Assembly: GCA_018661505.1 (NCBI GenBank)
Contig: JABJIE010000026.1
Coordinates: 1-64,000 of the forward strand
Origin: Lentimicrobiaceae bacterium
GTDB lineage: Bacteria > Bacteroidota > Bacteroidia > Bacteroidales > F082
Length of the DNA stretch: 64,000 nt
Direction: 5' to 3'
The notes under the pieces are model-generated. The model saw only the letters and a program-made list of their open reading frames with translations. It ran no database searches and was not told the DNA's origin. Shown here piece by piece: positions 9,948 through 18,916 of this stretch. Position numbers and translations under genes: made by a program. Numbering within the stretch: position 1 is the stretch's first letter; each line of letters begins with the position of its first letter.

Positions 9948-9978
9948 CAAAAGTAATTAATATTTAATTTAATCCAAA
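9948..9978 (-). promoter_or_regulatory. Bacteroidota-type promoter of the sigma gene
   Basis: On the minus strand, TTTG (9978-9975) is followed after exactly 19 bases by TACTTTTG (9955-9948). This matches the TTTG-N19-TAnnTTTG consensus of the primary Bacteroidota sigma factor. It would start transcription about 55-60 bases before the sigma gene ATG at 9883. Confidence 0.75.
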
Positions 9979-10100
9979 TACATTGACCATCAAAAAATAC
10001 AATTAAAATTGGTTATTGAACTAACAACCTGTTGGTTAGATAGTGTTCCAATGTAGATTGATATAATTTCCTAGCTTTGCCAGGCTATTAAGAAATTTAA

Positions 10101-11039
10101 ATGCAAAATAGAAATACCCTTATTGCTTGGATAATTCTTGTCGTACTGGCAATTGTATGGGGTAGTTCATTTATACTCATAAAAAAATCACTTGATTATT
10201 TTTCAGCCTCAGAAGTTGGTTTATTACGAATTACGATTACTTTTTTATTTCTACTTCCAACCGCGCTGAATAATATTTCCAAAATAAATAGGAAGCACAA
10301 ATATTATCTAGCAATTGCGGGGGTGATAGGTAGTTTCATTCCTTCTTTCTTGTTTGCCATCGCACAAACAGAAATTAATAGCTCACTAACAGGTATTCTA
10401 AACTCTTTAACACCATTGTTCACATTGTTATTGGGATTATCTTTTTTTAAACTAAAAGTAAACAGGTATAATTTGGTGGGAGTAGCGCTTGGTCTAATAG
10501 GTGCCTTAGGCCTTATTTATGCTAGTGCTGGTGGTAAGGGGTTTGTAATTAATATTAAATATTCATCGCTAATAATGATTGCTACGGTATGTTATGCTTT
10601 TAACGTTAACTTCATAAAATCATATTTGAAAGAGATTGACGCATTAACAATCACTTCATTAACATTCTTTTATGTAGGACTACCAACCTTGCTTTATGTA
10701 TTGATATTTTCTGATATTCCAACCAAAATTATTCATGAGGATAAAATACTTATTGGAATGGGATACGTAAGTACTCTTGCCATCCTAGGAACTGGAATTG
10801 CACTTATAGCCTTTAATAAGCTCATAAAAATAAGCAGTCCTGTATTCGCATCCTCAGTTACCTATATTATTCCAGTAATCGCCATTATTTGGGGAATAAT
10901 TGATAACGAAATATTTGAACTCATCTATATCTTTTGGTTCTTACTCATAATTTTAGGAGTTTTCTTAGTCAATTCCAAGACTACTAACTCTCAGAAAATG
11001 AATATACCAGAAAAAGCCACAGGAAAAAATAAAATTTAG
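10101..11039 (+). CDS. EamA/DMT family inner membrane transporter
   Basis: This 312-residue protein has about ten membrane helices arranged as two EamA repeats. The first begins IILVVLAIVWGSSFILIKKS, the usual DMT signature, and the second covers about residues 155-295. The last 20 residues are a polar cytoplasmic tail. The family exports or imports small metabolites such as amino acids or purines; the substrate cannot be told from sequence. It stands alone, divergent from the sigma operon. A TAGCTTTGC element at 10072-10080 lies about 20 bp before the ATG and resembles a -7 box without a clear TTTG partner. The ribosomal operon downstream has its own promoter. Confidence 0.85.
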   Translation: MQNRNTLIAWIILVVLAIVWGSSFILIKKSLDYFSASEVGLLRITITFLFLLPTALNNISKINRKHKYYLAIAGVIGSFIPSFLFAIAQTEINSSLTGILNSLTPLFTLLLGLSFFKLKVNRYNLVGVALGLIGALGLIYASAGGKGFVINIKYSSLIMIATVCYAFNVNFIKSYLKEIDALTITSLTFFYVGLPTLLYVLIFSDIPTKIIHEDKILIGMGYVSTLAILGTGIALIAFNKLIKISSPVFASSVTYIIPVIAIIWGIIDNEIFELIYIFWFLLIILGVFLVNSKTTNSQKMNIPEKATGKNKI

Positions 11040-11048
11040 CAACATTTA

Positions 11049-11078
11049 TTTGTTAGTTAGTTTTTTTTTATATTTTTG
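11049..11078 (+). promoter_or_regulatory. Promoter of rplU-rpmA
   Basis: TTTG at 11049-11052 and TATTTTTG at 11071-11078 are separated by 18 bases, close to the Bacteroidota consensus spacing of 19. The sequence continues GCACC, which often surrounds the start site in this phylum. It lies about 45 bp before the rplU ATG. Confidence 0.7.
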
Positions 11079-11122
11079 CACCTCCAAAATTTCTTAGGAA
11101 ATTAAACTAAAGAACATTAATC

Positions 11123-11434
11123 ATGTATGTAGTTGTTGATATAGCCGGACAGCAATTTAAAGTTGAACAAGGGCAAGAAGTTTTTGTTAACAGACTTGAA
11201 GGTAAAGAAGGTGAAAAAGTTAAATTCGACAAAGTTTTGTTAGTTGACGATAAAGGTGCTGTAAAAGTTGGAACTCCATTGGTAGAAGGCGCTGGCGTTG
11301 ATGCACAGATTGTTTCTCATCTCAAAGGTGATAAAGTTGTCGTATTTAAAAAGAAAAGAAGAAAAGGATATCAAAAATCAAACGGTTTCCGTGCTGATTT
11401 AAGCAAAGTATTAATCAAAAAAATTACTGTTTAA
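11123..11434 (+). CDS. rplU: 50S ribosomal protein L21
   Basis: This 103-residue protein has the usual L21 length and start ([20 protein letters not shown]) and the basic C-terminal part ([17 protein letters not shown]) that binds 23S rRNA. It is a structural protein of the large ribosomal subunit. rpmA follows after 35 bp, the universal bacterial order, and the pair ends at a strong terminator. Nothing is unusual. Confidence 0.98.
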   Translation: MYVVVDIAGQQFKVEQGQEVFVNRLEGKEGEKVKFDKVLLVDDKGAVKVGTPLVEGAGVDAQIVSHLKGDKVVVFKKKRRKGYQKSNGFRADLSKVLIKKITV

Positions 11435-11469
11435 CCTGTCTGCTTCAGCAGGCCTTAAATAATCAGAAA

Positions 11470-11739
11470 ATGGCACATAAAAAAGGAATGGGTAGCTCCC
11501 ATAACGGACGTGAATCAGAAAGTAAGAGATTAGGTGTTAAGATCTATGGCGGACAAGGTGCAATTGCCGGTAATATTCTCATTCGTCAAAGAGGCACTGT
11601 TCATCATCCTGGATTAAATGTTGGAATGGGCAAAGATCATACCCTTTTTGCACTATGCGATGGAATCGTTGAATTCAGAAAAAGAAGAGATAATAAATCA
11701 TACGTAAGTGTGGTTCCAATGACTGAGGAAAGTAAGTAG
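11470..11739 (+). CDS. rpmA: 50S ribosomal protein L27
   Basis: This 89-residue L27 begins [20 protein letters not shown] and contains the conserved [19 protein letters not shown] stretch. Its N-terminal tail reaches the peptidyl transferase centre. Firmicute-type N-terminal cleavage extensions are absent, so no processing is expected. It is the second gene of the rplU-rpmA operon and ends 38 bp before a rho-independent terminator. Confidence 0.98.
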   Translation: MAHKKGMGSSHNGRESESKRLGVKIYGGQGAIAGNILIRQRGTVHHPGLNVGMGKDHTLFALCDGIVEFRKRRDNKSYVSVVPMTEESK

Positions 11740-11777
11740 TTATACTTTCATCTATTCGATAATCTTAAAAGATATTT

Positions 11778-11812
11778 AAACCCGGCTTGTTACTACTTGC
11801 CGGGTTTTTTTT
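11778..11812 (+). terminator. Rho-independent terminator of rplU-rpmA
   Basis: A perfect 9-bp stem AAACCCGGC (11778-11786) / GCCGGGTTT (11799-11807) with a 12-base loop runs directly into a T tract. It ends the ribosomal operon before serS. Confidence 0.93.
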
Positions 11813-11853
11813 ATTTTAAAAATAAATACAGAAATTCAAAATATAATTTGGAG

Positions 11854-11861
11854 TAACTTTG
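11854..11861 (+). promoter_or_regulatory. Probable -7 element for serS
   Basis: TAACTTTG at 11854-11861 fits the TAnnTTTG box and lies 16 bp before the serS ATG, implying a very short leader. No TTTG lies at the expected upstream spacing, so the call rests on the -7 box and on the terminator just upstream. Confidence 0.45.
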
Positions 11862-11877
11862 TACAAATTTTTTAAAA

Positions 11878-13149
11878 ATGCTACAACTTAATTTTATTCA
11901 CAATAATAAAGCCAAAATAATTGATAGGCTTGCCATTAAAAATTTTGATGCCTCTACTATAATTGAAGAAATAATTGAGCTTGATATTAACAGAAAGGCT
12001 ACACAAACAGAACTTGATAAGGCTCTGGCAGAAACTAATAAATTAGCAAAAGAAATTGGAAATCTATATAAAACTGGTCAAAGAGAAAAAGCAGAAGAAA
12101 TAAAGAATAGATCCGGAGAACTAAAGTTGGCAGCAAAGGATTTGGAGCAAGCACTTTCTAACAATATTAGTTTATTAAATGAAAAACTTATTGAAATACC
12201 AAATATACCCCATGAAAGTGTTCCAGCTGGGAAATCTGATTCCGATAATGAATTAGTTTATGAAGAGGGTAACATTCCAAGCTTACCCAACAATGCCAAA
12301 CCACATTGGGAGTTAGCTTCAGAATATGATATAATAGATTTTGATCTTGGTAGCAAAGTTACAGGAGCAGGATTCCCATTTTATAAGGGAAAAGGAGCAA
12401 GACTACAAAGAGCCTTGATAAACTTTTTTCTTGATGAAGCTATTGAAAAAGGCTACATTGAATATCAGCCTCCTCTATTAATAAATTCCGATTCTGCATA
12501 TGGAACGGGACAACTTCCTGACAAGGAAGGACAAATGTATCATATAAACGAAGATAGCCTATACCTTATTCCCACGGCTGAAGTTCCAATAACTAATATT
12601 TACAGAAATGTAATTCTTAAATCCGAAGATTTCCCAATAAAAAATGTAGCCTATTCAAATTGCTTTAGGCGTGAAGCGGGTTCCTATGGTAAAGACGTTA
12701 GAGGTTTGAACAGATTGCATCAATTTGATAAAGTTGAAATTGTTCAAATTCAAGATCCAGAAAAATCATATGAAACCTTAGAAGAAATGAAAGATCAGAT
12801 AGCAGATCTTTTGAGAAAACTTGAGCTACCCTTCCGTATAGTGAGACTCTGTGGAGGAGACCTTAGCTTTACAGCTGCATTAACGTATGATTTTGAAGTG
12901 TATTCAGCTGCTCAAAAAAGATGGCTTGAAGTTAGTTCTGTCTCAAACTTTGAAAGCTTTCAATCCAATCGTATGAAACTTAGGTTCAAAGATAAAGATG
13001 GTAAGTCTCAATTTGCACATACATTAAATGGGAGCGCTCTTGCACTTCCAAGAATTGTAGCGGCAATGTTAGAAAATAATCAAACAAGCAAAGGAATTCG
13101 TATTCCAAATGCTCTACAAGGCTATACCAAGTTTGATATAATAAACTGA
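11878..13149 (+). CDS. serS: Seryl-tRNA synthetase
   Basis: This 423-residue class II synthetase charges tRNA-Ser in the cytoplasm. Residues 1-110 form the long antiparallel coiled-coil arm that contacts the tRNA. The catalytic domain follows, with motif 2 (NCFRREAGSYGKDVRGLNRL, about 260-280) and motif 3 (LNGSALALPRIVAAMLENNQ, about 382-401). Length and motifs are those of a full bacterial enzyme. It leads a tight operon: the next gene starts 2 bp after its stop, followed by a TPR protein (1-bp overlap) and rsmA (8-bp gap). Confidence 0.97.
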   Translation: MLQLNFIHNNKAKIIDRLAIKNFDASTIIEEIIELDINRKATQTELDKALAETNKLAKEIGNLYKTGQREKAEEIKNRSGELKLAAKDLEQALSNNISLLNEKLIEIPNIPHESVPAGKSDSDNELVYEEGNIPSLPNNAKPHWELASEYDIIDFDLGSKVTGAGFPFYKGKGARLQRALINFFLDEAIEKGYIEYQPPLLINSDSAYGTGQLPDKEGQMYHINEDSLYLIPTAEVPITNIYRNVILKSEDFPIKNVAYSNCFRREAGSYGKDVRGLNRLHQFDKVEIVQIQDPEKSYETLEEMKDQIADLLRKLELPFRIVRLCGGDLSFTAALTYDFEVYSAAQKRWLEVSSVSNFESFQSNRMKLRFKDKDGKSQFAHTLNGSALALPRIVAAMLENNQTSKGIRIPNALQGYTKFDIIN

Positions 13150-13151
13150 TT

Positions 13152-13667
13152 ATGCGTTTTTTATTTTATATTATTATCACTGGTTTGATAATGATATCAT
13201 CTTCATGCAACAATCCTAATTCGGAAATTCTGAGCGAAATAAATCACGAAATAGATAGGTTGGAAATAGAAAGATTAGCATATACAAATGTTGACAGCTT
13301 GGAAATTGCAGACATTAGAACAACAATAACTTCAAATTATTACAAGATTGGTAACCTTTCCAACGATTCAATATCTGCCACAGCTATCTCATACAGTCAT
13401 ATTGATAAATCTCTAAAACAAATTATAAGGATGGATAAAATTATTCGTATGGATTACCAAAAGACGATTAAGCAGTTGTATGATCTTTATTCAGATGCAG
13501 AAAAGAATATTATTGATGGGGCCGGCTTAAAAAATTATTTTCAAGAGGAGAAAAGAATAACTGAATCAATAATTCAAAGAATGAAATATAATAACCAAAG
13601 GTTAGAATCAGAAATTACTAAATTTGATTCATTGAATACAATCATAGTTAACCAGTTAAATAATTGA
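13152..13667 (+). CDS. Small coiled-coil lipoprotein
   Basis: This 171-residue protein has a lipoprotein signal ending ISSSC, so Cys19 should be lipidated and the protein held in the envelope. The rest is charged and helical, with long stretches likely to form coiled coil. No family is recognised. It lies between serS (2 bp upstream) and a TPR protein whose start codon overlaps its stop (TGATG). That arrangement suggests translational coupling and a shared envelope role for the two proteins. Confidence 0.75.
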   Translation: MRFLFYIIITGLIMISSSCNNPNSEILSEINHEIDRLEIERLAYTNVDSLEIADIRTTITSNYYKIGNLSNDSISATAISYSHIDKSLKQIIRMDKIIRMDYQKTIKQLYDLYSDAEKNIIDGAGLKNYFQEEKRITESIIQRMKYNNQRLESEITKFDSLNTIIVNQLNN

Positions 13668-15580
13668 TGCGTTTTTTTATCTATACAATAGCATTTTTCA
13701 TTTTTACGACTGCAATTTATCCCGCTATTGCAATGTCGCAGAATAATCAGAGTATAAATCCAATATTATCAAAAAAGAAACAGCAGAAAAAACCCAACTC
13801 AAAGGACCAACTTGCGATGAAATATTATCGTGAGAAAAAATATCAAAAGGCTTCAGAGCTATATGAGCAGCTATACTCCGCAAATCCCACAAATTATTAT
13901 TACAGCTATCTTTTTAATTGCTATAATATCTTAAAGGAGTATAAGAAAGCAGACCGATTGGTTAGGCAACATCGCAAAAGAAATCCAACTAATTATAAGT
14001 ATTTAATAGATGAGGCCTATTTAGCTGATCTCAATGGAAATAGTAAAAAGGCAAAAAAAATATTCAGTAAACTGCTAGACAACCTTCCCTCGCAAAGAAA
14101 TCAAATAATGCAGATAACCAGCAGCCTTCAAGCAAAAGGATATGCGAACATTGCTGTGGAGGTATATAAAAAGGCATCTTCGGAGGCTGGCAGTAATTAT
14201 ACCTATGGTTTTGAGATAGGCGATGCCTACATGTATAGCGGCAACTACAATCTTATGCTTGACAGTTATCTTAATCACCTTGTTTTAGTTCCTACGGACA
14301 TACAACGAATGAAAAGTAAGCTTCGAATGGTAATGCAAATGGACATAAATAGTAACCTAACGGGTATCCTAAAAAGTAAACTTTTGCAATACTCCCAAAA
14401 TAATCCTGACAATATACAACTTGCAGATATGCTCCTTTGGTTCTCAATGCAAACTAAAGATTTTGATATGGCATATCGCCAGGCCCGATCAATAGATATT
14501 AGGTTTGACAATGCGGAAAAAAATATGATGGAGCTTGCTTACATTGCATACTCAAATTACAAATATGAGATTGCAGCAAAGGCTTATGGCTATGTCAAAG
14601 ACAAAAAAGTGAATGGCCCATATACAGCTAATGCCTGGGTTGGCTATTACCTTGCTGTTTGTATGGCTGCCGAGGAAAATCCAAATACAGATATTTCGAT
14701 ATATGAAGATTTGGAAAACCAAGGAATTGAGGCTGTTAATGAATTGGGCATTAATAATATAACGTCTGATTTGATAGTCCGATTATCAGAAATAACTGCC
14801 TTTAAACTTTCAAAATATGAAGAGGCAATGGAGATGCTTGAAATAGCTTTAATGAATCCTGCCTTAAATAGTAAAAAACAGGCTGAATTGAAAATTGTGC
14901 TTGCTGACATATTTGTAGCAGATGATAAAATATGGGATGCTACTTTACTTTATTCACAAGTAGAGTCAGAAATGAAAAATGAACCAATAGGACATGAAGC
15001 TAAATTAAAAAATGCCAAGGTATTTTACTATGCTGGAGAGTTTGACTGGGCGGCAACACGTTTGGATGTGCTTAAGTCAGCAACATCAAAATTAATTTCA
15101 AATGATGCAATAGACCTTTCGCTTTTTATTAGTGAGATGAGAGATGAAGATACCCTTGGTTTCACACTTCGAAAGTTTGCGGGAGCTGATTTATATATGT
15201 ATCAAGGAAAATTGGATTCTGCATTATTTCTGCTTAACAAAATAGAGAATAATCCATCCGCTTATATAAGTAAAGAATATGCATTATTTAAAAAAGCTCA
15301 GATATTAGTAGAGCTAGGCAAAGTCAAAGAAGCAGATTCTGCTTATAATCTACTAATATCTAGGTACCCAATGAGTTTTAAAACCGACAATGCTTTATAT
15401 GAAAGAGCTGAACTCCTGAGAACTACAAACAATCTTGAAGAAGCTAAAAAGCTATATTTAATTATCATGACAGATTATCCCGAAAGTATTTTTGCTGCCA
15501 AGGCTAGAAAAATGTATAGACTTAACGAAGAAAGTGAAAAATTAGAGGATGAAAATTATATTTTAAATTCTGACTATTAA
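13667..15580 (+). CDS. Exported tetratricopeptide repeat protein
   Basis: The ATG at 13667 overlaps the stop of the preceding lipoprotein gene by one base; a TTG one codon earlier is less likely. The protein (638 aa class, 637 from this start) has a signal peptide (FFIYTIAFFIFTTAIYPAIAMSQ) and a basic low-complexity stretch. A long array of TPR-like helical pairs follows, from about residue 45 (AMKYYREKKYQKASELYEQL) to the C-terminus (LYLIIMTDYPESIFAAKARK). Such proteins serve as scaffolds for envelope complexes in Bacteroidota. The particular partner is unknown; the preceding lipoprotein is a candidate. Confidence 0.82.
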   Translation: MRFFIYTIAFFIFTTAIYPAIAMSQNNQSINPILSKKKQQKKPNSKDQLAMKYYREKKYQKASELYEQLYSANPTNYYYSYLFNCYNILKEYKKADRLVRQHRKRNPTNYKYLIDEAYLADLNGNSKKAKKIFSKLLDNLPSQRNQIMQITSSLQAKGYANIAVEVYKKASSEAGSNYTYGFEIGDAYMYSGNYNLMLDSYLNHLVLVPTDIQRMKSKLRMVMQMDINSNLTGILKSKLLQYSQNNPDNIQLADMLLWFSMQTKDFDMAYRQARSIDIRFDNAEKNMMELAYIAYSNYKYEIAAKAYGYVKDKKVNGPYTANAWVGYYLAVCMAAEENPNTDISIYEDLENQGIEAVNELGINNITSDLIVRLSEITAFKLSKYEEAMEMLEIALMNPALNSKKQAELKIVLADIFVADDKIWDATLLYSQVESEMKNEPIGHEAKLKNAKVFYYAGEFDWAATRLDVLKSATSKLISNDAIDLSLFISEMRDEDTLGFTLRKFAGADLYMYQGKLDSALFLLNKIENNPSAYISKEYALFKKAQILVELGKVKEADSAYNLLISRYPMSFKTDNALYERAELLRTTNNLEEAKKLYLIIMTDYPESIFAAKARKMYRLNEESEKLEDENYILNSDY

Positions 15581-15588
15581 GATTTATT

Positions 15589-16386
15589 ATGGTCAAACCT
15601 AAAAAACATCTTGGTCAACATTTCCTCAAGGATAAAAACATTGCACATAAAATCGTAGAGTGCCTTGATGTTAATTCTGACAACGTAATTGAAGTAGGTC
15701 CTGGAACAGGGGTTTTAACCGAGCCCCTTCTGAATAGAACACCTAAACTAAAATTCTTAAACTTAATAGAAATAGATTCGGAGTCGGTTGAATATTTAAA
15801 AACCCATTTTAGTGACCCACGATTGAATATATATGAGGATAATTTCCTAAAAATGAATCTTCATAACGTAACAGTAGAAAAATTCTCCCTAATTGGAAAT
15901 TTTCCATATAATATAAGCAGTCAGATATTTTTCAAAGTAATTGAAAATAGAAACCAAATCTCTCAAGTGGTTGGAATGATACAAAAAGAAGTTGCCGAAC
16001 GCATAGCATCTCCTCATGGTTCCAAGGCATATGGGATTCTTAGCGTACTACTTCAAAACTGGTTTAAAATTGAATATTGCTTCACAGTAAATGAGAATGT
16101 ATTTTATCCACCTCCGAAGGTGAAGTCAGCGGTGGTGAGGTTAACAAGAAATGATATAACTGAATTGGATTGTGATGAGGTATTGCTATTTAAAGTTGTG
16201 AAAATGGTGTTTAATCAACGACGAAAGACAATACGGAATACATTGAAATCCATTCTACCAAACATTTCTCAATCCGACCATCCATATTTTTCAAAAAGAC
16301 CAGAACAACTCTCACCTACGGATTTTATTGAATTAACTAATGTTGTATCTCAAATGACTAGTGCTCAGTCATCAAACACAAAATAA
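15589..16386 (+). CDS. rsmA: 16S rRNA (adenine1518-N6/adenine1519-N6)-dimethyltransferase
   Basis: This 265-residue enzyme dimethylates the two adjacent adenines near the 3' end of 16S rRNA during 30S maturation. It shows the SAM-binding motif I (NVIEVGPGTGVLT, about 35-47) and the KsgA catalytic motif NFPYNISSQIFFK (about 103-115). The N-terminus KKHLGQHFLKDKNIAHKIV is typical. It is the last gene of the serS operon, 8 bp after the TPR gene. A 128-bp gap follows. Confidence 0.96.
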   Translation: MVKPKKHLGQHFLKDKNIAHKIVECLDVNSDNVIEVGPGTGVLTEPLLNRTPKLKFLNLIEIDSESVEYLKTHFSDPRLNIYEDNFLKMNLHNVTVEKFSLIGNFPYNISSQIFFKVIENRNQISQVVGMIQKEVAERIASPHGSKAYGILSVLLQNWFKIEYCFTVNENVFYPPPKVKSAVVRLTRNDITELDCDEVLLFKVVKMVFNQRRKTIRNTLKSILPNISQSDHPYFSKRPEQLSPTDFIELTNVVSQMTSAQSSNTK

Positions 16387-16514
16387 TACTAGTTTAGCAC
16401 AAGCAAAATTGCAACTGCATAATCAATATTATCTAATATGTAGTAATACATCTAAGTTTGGTATAGTTGAATAGAAGAACATTTTTCTTACTTTCACATC
16501 CTCAAATAAGTTAA

Positions 16515-18467
16515 ATGCAAATAAAGAGCTTAATCATTGCCATCTTTCTTTTATCGGGCTTGATGAGCTATGGAAACGAAGCAATATCGCTTAATAAATT
16601 AAATACTAAGCTCGTCCTACCTGATATTATTGTTCAAGGAGTTAACCAGGAATTACAATTAAAAATAACAGATTTAAGCCTTGGAAAGAAACTTAATCAA
16701 AATGATATAATTGTAATAATTAATGATTCGGCTTACGTTGGTCACGTAATGGATGGAAGTGTTATTATAGACTACAATTTCCCATTGAAAGAAACAATTA
16801 AAGTTAGTGCTGATAATTTTAGCGATAGCGTTCCTGTGAATCCAATACCACTATGGCTATCCATTCTACCTCCGTTGATAGCAATTATGATAGCCCTGAT
16901 AATTAGAGAAGTTTATACAGCCTTGTTCGCAGGGATCTGGATAGGAACTGGAATTATTTATTATTATAAAGGATCATCCATTTTTTTAGCAGTTTTTCAA
17001 GGGTTCCTTTCAATTTTAGATACATATATAATAGAGTCCCTTAACGATAGTGGTCATTTATCAATAATTTTATTTTCTATGATTATCGCCGCAACCGTAA
17101 GCCTAATATCAAAAAATGGTGGAATGACGGGTGTTGTTAATCACCTTTCCAAATTTGCAAAAAGTCCTAGGTCTGGAGGTATCGTTACCTGGTTAATGGG
17201 TATTGTTATATTTTTTGATGACTATGCAAATACTCTCGTGGTTGGTAATACTATGCGTCCTCTTGCTGACAGATTAAAAATATCCAGAGAAAAACTTGCA
17301 TATATTATTGATTCAACAGCAGCTCCTGTTGCATCAGTTGCCTTTGTAACCACTTGGATTGGAGCGGAGTTAAGTTATATTCAAGATGGAATAAATACAC
17401 TTAATATCAATGAATCAGCATATGGTGTTTTCTTTCATTCACTAGCATATTCATATTATCCATTTTTTACTCTGGCTTTTGTATTTACTCTAATCTGGAA
17501 AAAGGTTGATTTTGGGCCGATGTATCTTGCGGAAAGAAGAATGTATGATTCTGCTCCTAAAAAAGATTTAGCTATTGATGCAAAAATTTCATCTGATATT
17601 ATGGAGGAGATAACTGCAAAAAAAGGTGTTAAAGCGAGAAGTTTCAATGCTATTATCCCCATACTCGTTATAATTATTGGCACTCTAATTGGATTACTAT
17701 ACAGTGGATGGGATAAGGAAGTTTGGGATAATAATTCATTGGGGTTTTTTGAAAAACTCTCAGAAACGATAGGAAATTCTGATTCTCTTGTTGCATTGTT
17801 ATGGTCCTCATTGGGTAGCTTATTCATTGCTATAATTCTTACATTAAGTCAGAAATTACTTAGTTTAACTGAAACTATTGAAAGTATTATAAAGGGCTTT
17901 AAGACGATGCTACCTGCCATAATGATTTTAACACTTGCCTGGTCTGTTGCCTTAATTACAAAACATATGCATACAGCAGACTTTATCTCTGGGCTATTAT
18001 TAGATGCATCAGTATCACCATATTTTTTACCTGTAATCACATTTATAATTTCTGCTCTTGTTTCTTTTTCAACTGGCAGTTCATGGGGTACTATGGCAAT
18101 CCTCTATCCGCTGATACTTCCATCGGGATGGATGCTTGCAGAGACATCGGGATTGGATTATGAAACAACATTATCAATATTTTATAATATTACAGCAGCA
18201 GTATTAACAGGATCCGTTTTAGGTGACCACTGCTCGCCAATATCTGATACAACAATTTTAAGCTCTTTAGCTAGTTCATGTCCTCACATTGAACATGTTA
18301 GAACACAATTGCCATACGCTTTAACAACAGGCATGGTAGCAATTGTAATAGGTACATTACCTGCATCTTTTGGGGTTTCATCATGGATTCTTTTCCCATT
18401 AGGATTTTCAGCTCTGTATTTAATCATTAAATTTTTTGGCAAGCCCACAGTTATCATATCAAGTTAA
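16515..18467 (+). CDS. NhaC-family Na+/H+ antiporter with extra N-terminal exported domain
   Basis: The first 20 residues are a signal peptide (KSLIIAIFLLSGLMSYGNEA). Residues about 25-110 are a soluble beta-rich domain that would lie in the periplasm. A polytopic NhaC-type domain with about 12 helices fills the rest (starting LWLSILPPLIAIMIALIIRE). Conserved polar segments such as IFFDDYANTLVVGNTMRPLA and GSVLGDHCSPISDTTILSSL fit the Na_H_antiporter Pfam family. At 650 residues it is longer than the usual 450-520 because of the N-terminal domain. The gene probably exchanges Na+ (or an organic acid) for protons at the inner membrane. GTTG-N19-TACTTTCA at 16466-16496 could be a weak promoter. 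Confidence 0.87.
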   Translation: MQIKSLIIAIFLLSGLMSYGNEAISLNKLNTKLVLPDIIVQGVNQELQLKITDLSLGKKLNQNDIIVIINDSAYVGHVMDGSVIIDYNFPLKETIKVSADNFSDSVPVNPIPLWLSILPPLIAIMIALIIREVYTALFAGIWIGTGIIYYYKGSSIFLAVFQGFLSILDTYIIESLNDSGHLSIILFSMIIAATVSLISKNGGMTGVVNHLSKFAKSPRSGGIVTWLMGIVIFFDDYANTLVVGNTMRPLADRLKISREKLAYIIDSTAAPVASVAFVTTWIGAELSYIQDGINTLNINESAYGVFFHSLAYSYYPFFTLAFVFTLIWKKVDFGPMYLAERRMYDSAPKKDLAIDAKISSDIMEEITAKKGVKARSFNAIIPILVIIIGTLIGLLYSGWDKEVWDNNSLGFFEKLSETIGNSDSLVALLWSSLGSLFIAIILTLSQKLLSLTETIESIIKGFKTMLPAIMILTLAWSVALITKHMHTADFISGLLLDASVSPYFLPVITFIISALVSFSTGSSWGTMAILYPLILPSGWMLAETSGLDYETTLSIFYNITAAVLTGSVLGDHCSPISDTTILSSLASSCPHIEHVRTQLPYALTTGMVAIVIGTLPASFGVSSWILFPLGFSALYLIIKFFGKPTVIISS

Positions 18468-18554
18468 TTATGTGAGTCTTATAACTTGTATAATTGTCTT
18501 TAATTCTTATATTTGAAGATATTACCTTGGTGTTTATTTTTAAATCGTAATATC

Positions 18555-18884
18555 ATGAAATTTCTACTGCCAATAATAATATTAGCTTCCTTACATAGTT
18601 ATTCACAAAATATATTTACTGTTGAATATGAATCTCAATCGGATATTAATGTATTTGTTGTTGAATATGAAGCGCAATGCGATTTAAAAGTGTTTAAAGT
18701 TGAGTATGAGTCACAAGTAAAAGGTAATGAAGGGTTATGGTTTTTTGTTGAATATGAATCTCAATCAGATAAGAAAATTTACTTTGTGGAATATGCCTCT
18801 CAGTCTGACCTTAAAATATTTTTTGTGGATTATAAATCACAAGCCGGCTGGAAAACAAATAAAAAGAAGTATCTAATGTATTAG
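18555..18884 (+). CDS. Small exported six-repeat protein resembling the 7(1) septoil knot (DUF6150) family
   Basis: I start this at the ATG at 18555, giving 109 residues with a clean signal peptide (MKFLLPIIILASLHSYSQ); an upstream in-frame TTG would precede the signal peptide. The mature part is six near-regular repeats around VEYESQSDLKVF: TVEYESQSD, VVEYEAQCD, KVEYESQVK, FVEYESQSD, FVEYASQSD and FVDYKSQAG. The third carries a short insert (KGNEGLW). The pattern of EY-x-x-Q every 13 or so residues, ending in QAGWK, matches what I recall of DUF6150, whose structure is a 7(1) knot. Function is unknown. It stands between nhaC and the convergent phoH gene. The repeat pattern is seen; the family call is from memory. 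Confidence 0.72.
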   Translation: MKFLLPIIILASLHSYSQNIFTVEYESQSDINVFVVEYEAQCDLKVFKVEYESQVKGNEGLWFFVEYESQSDKKIYFVEYASQSDLKIFFVDYKSQAGWKTNKKKYLMY

Positions 18885-18916
18885 ATAATTATAATTGAAG
18901 TTTAAGAATAAATATC

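Noticed and set aside
18513-18554. TTG start of the knot-like protein
   Set aside because: It adds residues before a signal peptide that already begins with its own ATG at 18555.
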